A stretch of DNA of 64,000 nt, taken from contig OZ023197.1 in the NCBI GenBank assembly GCA_963995505.1, forward strand, positions 12,894,475 through 12,958,474, in the 5' to 3' direction. Made by a program: the position numbers and the translations under genes. The DNA comes from Hypericum androsaemum. Taxonomy: Eukaryota > Streptophyta > Magnoliopsida > Malpighiales > Hypericaceae. Below are positions 36,004 through 47,596 of this stretch, in pieces. Each line of letters opens with the position of its first letter. Within the stretch, counting starts at the first letter, position 1. The notes below the pieces were generated by a model. The model was not told the DNA's origin. It did no database searches and worked only from the letters and a program-made list of their open reading frames with translations.

Positions 36004-37073
36004 TTTTTTTAACTCTGATATTTAGAGTCTAACGTGTTCTAGATGGTTTTATAAAAAATATAGAAAATAAATTGTATAAGATCTACCCTAAATTTAGATA
36101 ATTGTTAAAATCTATCTGCCAAATATACCAAAATAGTGAACAAATCATATGATAGCTCGAAGTGGACAAACTGCAGCCGACTTGCCACCCAAAATGGCAA
36201 GGGTCTTTTAATTTTCTAGGCTTGTCTTAAAATTTTGGTTTAATTGATCGTTTAAACAAATTATATAAAGAACACTGGCCAAGAAAAAAACTTTTTTTAA
36301 AGAGAAAAATCTCTCTATAGACTATATTTACAACCCAATATAATCTAAATATAATTATCTCTGTTAAAAATACCAACCAATTATAGTAAAACCTTTATAA
36401 ATTAATGATATCACGACCATAAAATTTATTAATTTAAAGAGTTGTTAATTAATTTATAAATTAATAATTACAGAGTAATTTTTTGGTTCAAAAGAAATAA
36501 ATTTAACTACATAAAGTTCATTATATATTAATTAATGAATTGGTAGGGAAAATTTGTTCTAAGTACATACAAATATTTATAAAAAATAAATACCTAAGTG
36601 ATAAATATTAATTTTAATGTCTAAAATTATTCATTTTATGAAGGTATATAGCTTTGTGCGTACACTAAAACAAATTGCAGTCAGAGGAGAGCTCGTATTG
36701 AGAAAGATTAGTTTAACTATATTTAAATTTCAAAGATAAATAAACAACCACATATTATAAATTGTCATAGTTATGTGTATTTATAATTTTAAATAATTAT
36801 TAATTTATAATATTGATGACATTATATATTTATATAGGGGCATTTCCGAAATAAAAATATCAATTTATCAAAATTACTAAATTTTTGAAATGGCTCCAGT
36901 TAGGACCAGACAAATTATTAATTTAGAGAATATATTAATTTATCGTAGAATTGGATTGTAACAATTATTTTCTGAAACCCATTGGCCTCAATCGAACTAT
37001 ATAATAAAAATTAAGGATCGTAATAGAATATTTAAGAAAGAAAAAATGCGTCAAGAAAATCAAATATATTCTT
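36004..37073. other. intergenic, possible AT-rich inverted-repeat element
   Basis: From about 36383 to 36962 sequences like CCTTTATAAATTAAT at the left and their approximate reverse complement at the right suggest a second, very degenerate inverted-repeat element. No coding potential. Confidence 0.3.
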
Positions 37074-37112
37074 CCCGTCGTAAAACCAAACATATCCAAA
37101 ATCCATTCCCTA
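37069..37112 (+). repeat. direct repeat flanking the ARC3 minisatellite, left copy
   Basis: TCGTAAAACCAAACATATCC continues with AAAATCCATTCCC. The same sequence with few changes is found at about 37866-37905, next to the ARC3 ATG. Confidence 0.8.
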
Positions 37113-37149
37113 ACTGAGTCTGGACATTCCTCTTTCTTTTTTTTTTGAT

Positions 37150-37838
37150 AAGTACATTCCATTTTGATTACCCAACTTCCTGGATTTCTCACGTCGGTCA
37201 CCAACTTTCTAGAATTTTCACTTTGATCATTGAACTTCCTGGAATTCTCACTTTGATTATTGAATTTTCTGAACTTCCACTTCGGGCATTCAACTTCCTG
37301 GAATTCCCACTTTGATCATCGAACTTCCTTGACTTCCACTTCGGTAACCCAACTTCATGGACTTCCCACTTTGGTCATCCAACTTTATGGACTTTCCACT
37401 TTGGTCACCAAACTTCCTGGATTTCCCATTTCGGTCACCCAACTTCATGGACTTTCTACTTTGATCATCGAACTTACTAAACTTCAAACTTCGATCAGGC
37501 AAGTTCCTGGACTTCCGCTTCAATCACCCAATTTTCTGGACTACCCACTTCAACTTCCTGGACTTCCACTTTGGTTATTGAACTTCCTGGACTTCAAATT
37601 CCGATGGCCCAACTTCATGGACTCCCACTTTTGATCACCCAACTTCCTAGACTTCCCACTTTGATCATCCAACTTCCCAGATTTTCCACTTCGATCACCC
37701 AAGTTCTGGACTTCCCACTTCGTCACAAATTTTTTGGACTTTTCACTTTGATCATCCAATTTCCTGTAGTTGAACACTTCGATCACTCAATTTTCTGGAC
37801 TTCTCACTTTGATCCCCCAGATTTCCTGGACTACCCAA
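37150..37838. repeat. minisatellite of about 31-bp units upstream of ARC3
   Basis: Some 20 or more imperfect copies of a unit like CAACTTCCTGGACTTCCCAC with TTTGATCACC. Units vary in length by a few bases and in sequence by about 10-25 percent by eye. Open frames across it on both strands are by-products of a unit without stop codons. Confidence 0.9.
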
Positions 37839-37865
37839 TAAAACCAAATCGTACTTTATCCTTCC

Positions 37866-37905
37866 TCCCCTCGTAAAACCAAAACATACCCAAAATCCAT
37901 TCCCG
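37866..37905 (+). repeat. direct repeat flanking the ARC3 minisatellite, right copy
   Basis: CTCGTAAAACCAAAACATAC then CCAAAATCCATTCCC, matching 37074-37112. It lies 19 bp before the ARC3 start codon. Confidence 0.8.
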
Positions 37906-37923
37906 ATTTGGAAAGAGAGAAAA

Positions 37924-40900
37924 ATGCGAGTTCCCCAAACTGCCCCTTTCCCGCTCTCCCTTCGCCTCCTCCCTTCCCCGTTCCGTTCCGCCGCCGTTTC
38001 GGCCCCGGCATCCCACAGGAGAAAGGCGCAGACGCGGAGGACGCGGCGGCGGCTGAACTTCCGGAACCCTAAGCGGCGGCTCCAGCTCGCAATGTGCGCC
38101 TCCTCCGCAGAGAGGGAGGCGAGCCCTAACGGGGAGGGATTGGTGGATGTGATCGGGATAGGGAGCAGGAAGGACGCCGTTATCGACTTCTGCATGGACT
38201 CGCCTTTCCGGTCCTCGTCTTCTTTCCGTTTCTGGTAATTTTCCCCTCTCCGGACGGAGCCTGTGAAATTCCTAATTTGCCCACCCCACCCCACGCAGAA
38301 TCGGAAGGAAACTAAACTAAACTGTCTATTAATTCGCAGGAACGTGGTCGCGAAAGATGCTTCGAAGGTGCAGTTACTAGAGAAGCGGCTTGATAAAGGT
38401 GCGGTGCGAGGTGTTTTCTCTTGCGTGCATTCTGGTTTAGATATGAGAGATCAGTTGGTGATTTTGTGGATAGTCTTTGCCTATTTTGAACATCTGAGAG
38501 TTAGCTTCGGATTGTTGAATGCTTTGCTGGTAAACCGACAATGACGAATGTGAACTGCGCGAGCTTGTCGGAACAGATAGGTGCTTTGATGCTGCGGTCT
38601 TTATCAACACCTTGTGTGGAATTTGTTGATCTAGTAAAGGGTACATTATGTTTGGGTTATTCGCTGAGCTCTTACGGTAAAGATTTTATTGTGAGATGCG
38701 GGATAGTAAGGAAGGAAGAATCATGACTTCTTTTTCGTTATTTTCTTGCTTTAGCAGGTTCTAATCCAAGGATAGTGGACAGTGAGCAGTTCCTGCATCT
38801 CTCTCCCAAGGCTCTTATCCTTGTTTGTACATTCCTCACCTTTTGCCTTCTACTTTGGGATTGTGTCTTCTTGAGTGCTTTCGTTGCATTCATATACTTA
38901 TCCTGTGCAGCGGTCATAATATTTGCATGGTGTCCAAATAAACCTTGCATCAGCATGTGACTTATTGTCTACCAAAATGCTGGAATATAGACATGGAAAA
39001 CTGTGTCCCGTGAAGTTTCTGTCTGCTCTTATGCTTGGCGACAATTTAGCATGGACATGGACCTTATTCCCCTTTTACTTTGTGTGAAATATGGTCGAAA
39101 CTTGGCCATTTTGGATCTTGAGTCCCTTACACCACAACTGGTTTGGTAATTGCTGCCAAGAATCATTTTTAGTGGGATAACTTACCGATCTTTATAGGTT
39201 AACAGCCACTTGGTTTTGCTTGGGGGTTTCTTTTGGGCTTTATATTGGAAGGACAATACTTCTTTGATTCTGAGAAGGTACTGAAAGCAAACCAGTCGTT
39301 AATGTGGCCAACCTATCAATTGTCAGCTATGGCATGACCTATTCTAGTTTCCTTCAGTCATTATAACCCTCGTAATAACATTCAAGGGGCATGTGGTATC
39401 CTAAATCCAATTTATTTTCTTCTCTTAGGTGGCTAGTGCTGGATACGGGCTGGATCGTGAGATAACCTTGGATATTCTCAAATCAATCAAATCGAGGAAT
39501 GGATTTGTTGTTGCAATTTTTATCAGACCCTTTAGCTTTGAAGGGAAAAGACGCCAAGATGAGGTAAATTTTACCTGGAGATCGTAAAGTTGCTGTTGAA
39601 AGGGCGTTGTAATAAACAGATTGCCGGAGTTTTTTTTCCTACCACATATATGTCATGCAACTAGCTGTAAACAATAGAAATTGAATTCTATGCTATTGCT
39701 AGGATTGGACTTTTGGCCACGGGGTCTGGGTACTTCACTGAGATTTTCATCCATATTGAATTATTTGGGCCTTTCATTTGGTTACTGGCAAAGAGACTAT
39801 GTAACAAACTATTAGCATGAGTACACAATTCTCAAATGCCCATGCTTTCATGCTTTTCTTCAGTTTGAAGCATTAAGTTTATAGATGTCTTGTGACTTGT
39901 TGGGTCAAGTATTCTGGCATAAATAGATTTTCTAGAACCATTTTTCCTCTACCTATCTTATCATCTACCTTTTCTGCAGATCAAAGAGTTGGTACTAAAG
40001 CTTCAGGAGTATACCAATTTTTTCATTGGTAAGCGCTGATGATTTTATTGACAGAAAGATCTTTTATTGCATCAGTAAACAATGTCGTCTTCTCCTTGTC
40101 ATTTGAGTGCATTGGTATTGGTGTTTTCTCTGAAGTCAGTATCATCTTTCAGTTAGGGTTATTCTGCTCACGGCCATAATTTTTTTATCAAAATGTGCAG
40201 ATATTGATACTGACAGTCTTCTCAAAAAGGACTTGGTCACTTTGGACGTGGCTTTAAAGACTGCAAACAGTGCTGTTTTGTTAGCCATGAATGCAATTAA
40301 TGTTCTTCTTTCTGTAAGTACCTGCAGTATCCCATGCTATATCACTTTGGTTTCTTGTGTGATTAGGGTTTCTTACTTCCTTACGGCTTAAATATTCTTC
40401 AGGAGATTCACCCAAAACTATATAATGTTCAGCATAAGGATATGAAAGATATTGAAGTCTCTGAAGCCATAAAAGTAAGTGTGGACTATTACATTAGTGG
40501 CAAGTTACTATTTCATTGTTTCTTTTGTTCTCTGTGAAATTCACATCCATCTATTTGTCCGTACTCTTGTATTTTTGTTTTCAAGCTTAAATTTTTTGTG
40601 CTAAGTGATTGTATGCTATACAACTGCATGCAGATTCTGGGACAGTATGACAAAGCAAAAATCGGATTCGGAGTAGGTGAGAGCATTGAAAGTTCAATTT
40701 CAAAGGCTTTGTATGATTGCCCGTTTATTGGCTCCAGTCTAGAGGTATGATCCAAATGAATCTGGTTGCATAAGTTGTTAACTTCGGGTAAATGTAGTTG
40801 AGAATCATAAGCTCAGTTTCTCTGTTCCACACTTGAGCTTTGCTGCTTATTTTTATTCATTGGATCCTTTCTTTTGTGTGTGTGGCAGGACTTCAAAGGC

Positions 40901-42895
40901 ATCATTGTTTGCAATATGGCAAGTTCAAGCAGTGTTGACGGGGATATAAATTCCTTTCTGGATACTTTCCGTCGAAAGGCAAAATACACAGGAAAAATCA
41001 TTTTGTCTACAGCTTATGAACCTAATCTTGATCCCAGTTCTGTTGTAACAACAATATTTACTGTTGGGTAAGTTGTTAGATCAGTAATTCCCAGCTTACA
41101 TCAGTTATGAATTACAACTAACTTAATTCTTCAAATTGTTCCATCAACGTCCTAATTTTACATTTCCAGTTCCTCGGCTGTTGGGAATTTGCAATCCCCT
41201 GCAGTAGTTTTTTTGAATAGTTGGTAAATTATAGGACTTTTTGAAACACCAGTTACTGGTATTGTCTGGGTTTTCAACTTGGATTAGTTTCTTAAAACAA
41301 TCTCCTGTAATCAACAGCTGCTCAATACAAACATCTGCGGATAACCGCAGCATGATCTCCAGACTGGCTCAGTATCTTCCTTTTGTCTTCAATTTTTTTG
41401 GCGGTCAGCGCCTTGAATCAAGTCAAGATGAAAGAAACAACGATGCCAATGATCGGAATACGGTGTCCACTAACAATAACGAGCCTGATGATTCCAGGTT
41501 TTGCTATTTGTACAATTCATGTTGAGATTGAAATTCAATTTTTTGCTTGCACTTCTTAAACTTGTTTTATTTTGTGGTTCTAGAATTTATTTATCTCAAG
41601 CTGAAGAACAGGAGGATGGCTCTGAGAGTTCGCAAATTTACGATCAGATGACCGAAGGTATCGCCAAGAGTTTAGGAGCTATGCATCCGAAGTGGTCCTG
41701 GCTTTTGCTAACCCACATGCCTTTTATTTCATTTGTAGAACCTCCTGCTCTACAAAGAGAAACATTCAACAATGGGGACTTGGGACCTGGATATCAAATT
41801 GCACAAAAGTGGGCCAAAGAAAGGGCTGGAGTCACTCCAGCGCTAGATAATCTATGCATCTTCTCTGTTCCTGTTGGCGTGAAGTCCCTTGGCGAGTTGA
41901 AAGACGGCGACATGCGCATCTCTCCCATTGGTAAACTTGCAAAAACAAAGAGTGTACAAAATGGTAAGAATTCAAGGACGGCTAATTCAAATAGCTCTTC
42001 TTGGGATACATTTACAGATGGAGGTTTTGAAGTTGCAAGGGACCTTTACACCAGTGCATCATCACTTTTAAAGGGAAAAAATGTGGAAGTACCTAAGAAA
42101 CAGGGCGTACTCTCTGCTCGTGCTGCATCTATGTTGGTAAGTGGGAATTGGAAAAAGTTTGTTTTTCCTTGTGAACTGTTGGAATCTCGGAATTTTACCT
42201 TTTGCAAGCCCAAGAAGCAGGGGTTACTCTCTGTCCATGGAATTCGATCTCTCCGCTTTGTTGTAAGATTCTTTCTTTCTGATTTCTTGCACCTGTACAG
42301 GAAGCTGAGCGAGATTCTCCATCAAAGTGGAGTCCTGTAATGGAGATGCAATACAGGGGAGGAGTATACAAAGGAAGATGTCAAGGAGGTTTGCCAGAAG
42401 GCAAGGTAGCGTTCTCGAGAACTTCTACACTCCGAACAGCTTCTCATAGGACTCGCGTTCATATCTAAGAAAACTCATTCTATTTGACATGTGCAGGGTC
42501 GTCTAACCCTTGGGGACGGAGGCATATACGAAGGAATGTGGCGGTATGGAAAACGATCCGGCCCTGGCGCGTTTTATTTCAGCAATGGAGATGTGTTTCA
42601 AGGGTTCTGGAGGGAGGACGTGATGCATGGAAAGGGATGGTTTTATTTCCACAGTGGAGACCGCTGGTTCGCAAACTTTTGGAAGGGAAAGGCCAACGGT
42701 GAGAGCCGCTTCTATTCGAAGTCGGGCGACGTGTTTTTCGGACAATTCCAAGATGGATGGCGTCATGGTGATTTCCTCTGCATCGGGGTTGACGGGGAAA
42801 GGTGCATGGAGACATGGGAGGAAGGAGTTCTTGTAAGCCGGAAGCAATTGGATTCTGAGACTGGTTCTGAAAGCACCCAGAAATCTCTTACCTAG
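37924..42895 (+). CDS. ARC3: ARC3, plastid division protein (FtsZ-like plus MORN repeats)
   Basis: Stromal regulator of Z-ring placement in chloroplast division, known in Arabidopsis to act with the FtsZ and Min proteins. Thirteen exons join in frame: 37924-38234, 38340-38398, 38758-38822, 39429-39563, 39980-40028, 40201-40313, 40403-40474, 40634-40744, 40889-41067, 41318-41497, 41584-42136, 42301-42405, 42497-42895. The product has 776 residues. The first about 60 are basic and Ser/Arg/Ala-rich, a likely transit peptide. A divergent FtsZ-like region (VDVIGIGSRK, then ASAGYGLDREITLDI) spans roughly 75-400 and lacks a clear tubulin GTP-binding signature. Five 23-residue MORN repeats lie at about 623-740 (such as IYEGMWRYGKRSGPG and VFQGFWREDVMHGKG). 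The FtsZ-MORN fusion is diagnostic. All introns are GT-AG. Confidence 0.93.
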
Positions 42896-44106
42896 TTCTT
42901 CCTCGCCTCCCCTCCTGTTTTGTATATCCTTTACTATCCGCAATTAAATTCCGATGCTCATGGTAATCCGGGTTGTTTTCCTCCCGACGACGAAACTTAT
43001 CATTCATCGTCTCATTGGCCGACCTCTCCCCCTATTACTCTATTTATTTGATACCCCTCTTGCCGCCGGCAGTCAATTGTAAACGCATTTCGGAGAGAAC
43101 AACTAACTACCCATCGGGTGCACTCGCCAAGGAAGGTCAAGGGGTCGGGTCAATGCTAAAACTAATAAAAGGAAAGGCCTCGAATATATACACGATTTTG
43201 CCATTTCTATGCAATAACCCTAGGGAAAATGCAGTCGCGTAGATTATCTACAAAGGAGATTTTGCTCATGAATAAATAATTTCCTTCCATCTGAATCCTC
43301 CTTCAAGTGAAGCCGAGGAAGTTTTCACCCAACACGTACAAAGGCGCGGACCAGCAAGAATCTGTTACACAAGCAAGAGAAGGTCAATTATACTTCTTGT
43401 TTAACAGCGGGATAAAATTGACACGTCATCCAGCTTCTTATGCAACCCGCCCTTTCTCTGTACGTGCAAAACGGGTACAAGAGACTGCAGAATGGGAACA
43501 CTTGAAAAATGCAGGTTGACTTAATCCTAAAATATCAAATGGACCTAGAGAAAAAAAAGGAATATGTAACTTTGGAACTTTTCTTCCTAGAATTGTACAA
43601 TATGTACTACTCATCGGAAACCTAACAGCGGGGAAACTTGGCCCGTGGTCTACAACATTTGACAGAGATGAGTATACTGCTGTGGGTAGAACTTCAATAA
43701 CTTAAAACTATAAACTGTCATTTCAGGATACCCAACACTTTTAATATTAATCCTACACCAAAGGGGCACAAAAATTAATGAACCAGCCTGCATGCAATTA
43801 GGTTTTGCAATATGATAAAGATTCACTAAATTACAGGTGATGAATTTCACTTTTTTCACAAATCTGCTTCTGAAGTGCATCAAGACTGCATATTCCTATC
43901 TCACCTTCACAAGTTGTTACGAAGAAGACGGAATGGCTTTAAGCACGCGCTAACGAACCTCATTCTTTCTGTTCAATGCTCTTCTCTGAAGTTTCGTGAT
44001 GACGGACAGAAGTAAGACTGAAATTAAGTTCCCAGGACACAAGATAAATTCAGAGAAAGGATAACCATTAGCATGACATAAAATGCAGATTCAGCATAGG
44101 TGTTAT
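42896..44106. other. convergent intergenic region between ARC3 and the glycosyltransferase gene
   Basis: Contains the two 3' ends facing each other. No gene, repeat or clear terminator motif recognised. Confidence 0.4.
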
Positions 44107-46051
44107 CTACCTGCAATTTTGCGGGACTCTCCAAGAGAGGGCGGAAGACCTTTTCAACTCTGGTGGCAAGGAGAAAAAGGACTTCCAATCCTGAAGCATA
44201 ATTCTCAGGTCGTGAAGCTTGCTGTCCATACCATAACAGCAATTTGCATGCATTGTACACACCAAATTCAAATCTCTGCTAGGTTCACAAAGTCCACCAA
44301 AGTAAGCAGTGTCCAAGAATCTCATCTTTAGCCCAAGCGCCTCAATGAAACTGCCAGCTTTTATACGATTAAGAACGTCCTGGTCGTGGTACCCTGGATA
44401 TGTCTCCCTCGACGAGTACCAAAACTTGTAGAACTCTATTGACCGGTTGTTAGACCGAACAAAGTTGAATCCACCATTCAGAATGTTCCTTGTATCAACA
44501 GAGCTTCCCAAGTAATGATCACAAGCAATCTGGAAATCAGCATCTGGATGGAACCGTGGAAATGGGTCCCTGAACCACATGACATCAGCATCCTGGAAGA
44601 GGAATGCAACCATAGAGACACAGAAATATGAAGGAAAATTTAAGAAGGTATCAACTCAGAAAAATGTTCACGGAAAGCACAGAAAAACAAATGGCAAGCG
44701 CTCGTAAAGAACAGTAAATAGCTTCCAAGAAGAAAAAAAAGGGACTGAGAGCCATAATGGAGCACGGCATATAACCCACATAAATTTCTCATAATCATTC
44801 TCATCTACTGCAAGTCCAAAGGCTTATTAACTCATGCCAAATTGTCACGCCTACAACCATACCAAAAATGTTATAGAAGTCAGAAGTTTAAAAGAACGGA
44901 GCAAAAACTGTCATCCATCCAGGTAGAGACTAAAGCATCCATAGTATTTCCTCGCAATTGCAACTGCTCAATAAGCACTTAAAATAAAAGCTCAGTCAAA
45001 ATTCAGGAACCCTACTTCAAGGACTGGCCATCAAGCATAATCAAGATGTACAAACAATTCCAGAGGTAGGGATAGATTACCGTGAAGACAAAATTGTACC
45101 CCAACTCGAGGATAGAACGCAAGAAGTCAATTCTTCTCCACATCATCTCCAAGTAGATCGGGGTCATAAAGTAGGCCTCCCGGCTTAAATCAAGACCCTC
45201 GGATAGAAACGCAAAGCAATGTTTATGCAACTGCAAGCACCGCCGATAAGCTTTCTCATCCAACGCCAAAATCACCAAGTGGTTCAATAGCCCACGCGTG
45301 CCCTCCCCGATCCTGAAACTCTCCAGGAACAGATCGAAGACAGAGTTCGGCACTGCCCAGGCCTCGTTCAAAGTGGTTAATATGACAGTCTTATCCTTCA
45401 TTGCTGCAGCTCCCAGTGTCTTCTCGAGCCTACGTTGGCTACGAACCTACAAATAACAAAACCACGCCCGCCATTATACACTTTCAACACCGATCAAACT
45501 CACAGCGTCGGGAAGCCGATAACTAATTACATGTCCGATTCAAAGGAAATAACTAATTGCATTTTTTTCCTTGCGCCTTCCTAAAAAGGAAAGCATTTCC
45601 TTACACCGACAAAAGCATCTTAAGAATGTTCAATAGCAACTAAACACTTTCCTAAAAAGGAAACCGATCCATCCAAGCTAATTAAACGAAACCTAAACGG
45701 CGACGTTAAACCTTCTCCTAGAAATTCCAACCGTTTTCCGGCTATTTTCTAAAAGAGAAACAAAAAACGAGAATACGAGAGCGAGAAACAGCGAAAGCTC
45801 ACGGCGTCATAGAGATCGTCGTAGCCGAGGAAGCCGCCGGGGGGGGACGGATCGGAGGGCGGGAAGGAGAGGAACCGAGCGTAGTAGAGGAGCAAGCACG
45901 AGACGGAGAGAGCCGCGAAGAAAACAACGCCGCGGGGTAAGACGGCCGCCGCCGGCGAGTCAGGGAACATCGTAGCCGTCGCCGGTTTCCGGCCGCTGGT
46001 GGTCTTGGAGAGGCGGGGGCTGTGACTGTAGAGCGAGGACGGCCGATTCAT
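44107..46051 (-). CDS. nucleotide-diphospho-sugar transferase family protein (GT77-like, Golgi type II)
   Basis: Expected to transfer a sugar from a nucleotide sugar in the Golgi lumen; acceptor unknown. Exons 46051-45803, 45446-45081 and 44592-44107 (minus strand) join in phase 0 to 366 residues. A short basic N-terminus is followed by one hydrophobic segment at about 41-59 (VVFFAALSVSCLLLYYA), a signal anchor. The catalytic region begins at KTVILTTLNEAWA and carries the DXD motif DADVMWFRDPFPR at 206-208, then GGFNFVRSNN, DQDVLNRI and YFGGLCEPS, the pattern of the Nucleotid_trans family. The protein ends RVPQNCR at a TAG that overlaps a GTAGAT donor-like sequence; I take it as the true end. 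From memory it matches At2g02061/At1g14590-type proteins. Confidence 0.9.
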
Positions 46052-46433
46052 TTATTAAACTCGCATTTGGAGGGAGAGTGTGGTTCTTAATTGGCGGTTA
46101 TTCCCCCTTCTTCTTTTTTATTTTTTATTTATTTTTGGGAGAGAGGATCGATTTCCGGGGGCGGTTGGGATAATAATATGGAGGCGGGAAAGAGGAGAGT
46201 GAGGGGTTTGTTAAGATTTTATAGATGACTGCCTGCGTCGTGTGCTGGTTCCCGTAATCACTTGATTTAAGTATTTAAGTAAGCATCCGATTAGAACGAT
46301 TTTTTAATGAGATTTTTTATAATCGTGAACTTTAAAAACAAAATCTTTTTAAGAGGTCTAAGTCTATTAGCACTTGAATTAACTCTCATTGTTAGCAAAA
46401 AAAAGTTATTCTGACTTCATTAAAAAGTCAAAT
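46052..46433. other. upstream region of the glycosyltransferase gene
   Basis: No gene. Presumed promoter for the minus-strand gene. No clear TATA box identified. Confidence 0.35.
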
Positions 46434-46484
46434 TTGAGTTTGAACTTTTAAAATGCAGCACAGCTAAATATTTGTTGTATTGAG
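46434..46484 (+). repeat. dispersed SINE-like repeat, copy 5, left part
   Basis: GAGTTTGAACTTTTAAAATGC, CTAAATATTTGTTG and GAGAATTTT match the left part of the dispersed repeat. It breaks off at the TRIM-like element, and its right part resumes at about 47153. Confidence 0.4.
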
Positions 46485-47152
46485 AATTTTACATTGCTTA
46501 ATGCAAGATTGGTAGACAAGTTTACAAGTGTTGAAATCTATCATTTTATTGCTTTAAGGTTTTTGGTTTGATATGGAGTTTCTAACATTGTAACACTGTC
46601 AGTTGATCTCGTGCCCATTGTTGTGTAAGAAATTGGCAAGAAAATAGATGAGGCTCGCGCCCGCTACTAAGTTGGATGTCGCCAATAGTGTTGGTGGCCA
46701 ATAGAATGTTGGGGCTGGCGAACACCAGGTCCCACGCGGAGCTGTTTCCTGTTTTACTCGGACTCTTGTTTCCGACTTCTAGGTCGACCTATATAGGTTT
46801 CTTGGTGTACAAGGGGTTGTCTATAATAAAAACATGTTACCTTAGGTTATGTATTGCTTTGTGACTCAGATACTCATCAATAAAAGTTCTTATTTCTCCC
46901 CGCGGACGTAGGCATTAGGCCAAACAACGTAATCTCATGTGTACATTGTTCGCATTCTTGTTCTCTTGATATATTTGATTTCCTAACATGTTGTGCTCGC
47001 ATGACTCCCCATACAATTTTTGACCCGATGGGTTTCGTTTGAGGGGGCGTGTCCCACATTGCTTAGTGCGAGAGTGGTAGGCTATTTTATAAGTGTTAAA
47101 AATTTACCGACTATTTTCTTAAAATTTTGGGTTGTATATGAAGATTCTAACA
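46485..47152 (+). mobile_element. TRIM-like miniature LTR retrotransposon
   Basis: Terminal direct repeats of 103 bp each, 46485-46587 and 47050-47152, share ACATTGCTTA.TGC.AGA.TGGTAG and end TCTAACA. The right copy starts TGTCCCACATTG directly after a polypurine tract, TTTGAGGGGGCG. The first bases of the left copy are diverged and no convincing primer-binding site follows it. The 460-bp internal part has no coding frame. Size and layout fit a TRIM. Target duplication not identified. Confidence 0.5.
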
Positions 47153-47265
47153 TGTTAAAAGAACTTTGCAATCATCGATCCTAAATTAGTCGGCTGAATA
47201 AACTTGAATTAATCAACTTAGTTAGATATCTGAATATTAAGTAATTTCAACCAAAAAAATAATCA
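47153..47265 (+). repeat. dispersed SINE-like repeat, copy 5, right part
   Basis: GATCCTAAATTAGTCGGCTG, then AATAAAC and GATATCTGAATATTAAGTAA correspond to the repeat's 3' half, so the TRIM-like element sits inside one repeat copy. Confidence 0.4.
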
Positions 47266-47335
47266 TTTCTTTTAACGAAACCGAGTAGTTAAAATTAACG
47301 TCAATCTCGATCAGATTTTTGTAGGAGTTATTTTA

Positions 47336-47596
47336 GGGTATGTTTAGTTTGTTAAGGAATTTATATTTTATTTGAAACACATGTTTGGTTAGTTAAAGAT
47401 AATATTTCCAAACATAGAGTATACATGAACTCTAAATTCCTAAACACGTTTAGAAATGTTATGCATGATTGGATTTGCTTTTAAGTTTGCGTAGATTTCC
47501 ATCTGATTACATAAAATCTTATGCGTGATTGAATTTGCTTTTTAGTTTTCGTTGATTCTAATCTAATTTAAAACTTAAATGCAACTAAACATCTAG
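47336..47596. mobile_element. MITE candidate with internal duplication
   Basis: The left end GGTATGTTTAGTTTGTTAAG roughly matches the reverse complement of the right end (ATGTTTAGTTGCATTTAAG). Inside, a 60-bp unit starting TTATGC.TGATTG.ATTTGCTTTT occurs twice in tandem (about 47459-47518 and 47519-47578). No target duplication was confirmed. Confidence 0.4.

Noticed and set aside
37150..37838. CRISPR-like regular array of about 31-bp units
   Set aside because: Units abut with no unique spacers and diverge internally, and the context is a plant nuclear promoter. It is a minisatellite.
37260..37876. Long open frames of 77-124 codons on both strands upstream of ARC3
   Set aside because: They are products of a stop-free repeat unit and change frame with unit length.
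44100..44112. Extra 3' intron of the glycosyltransferase at GCAGGTAGAT
   Set aside because: The reading frame ends naturally at TAG after RVPQNCR, the usual end of the family as I remember it, and no acceptor-linked conserved exon is visible downstream.
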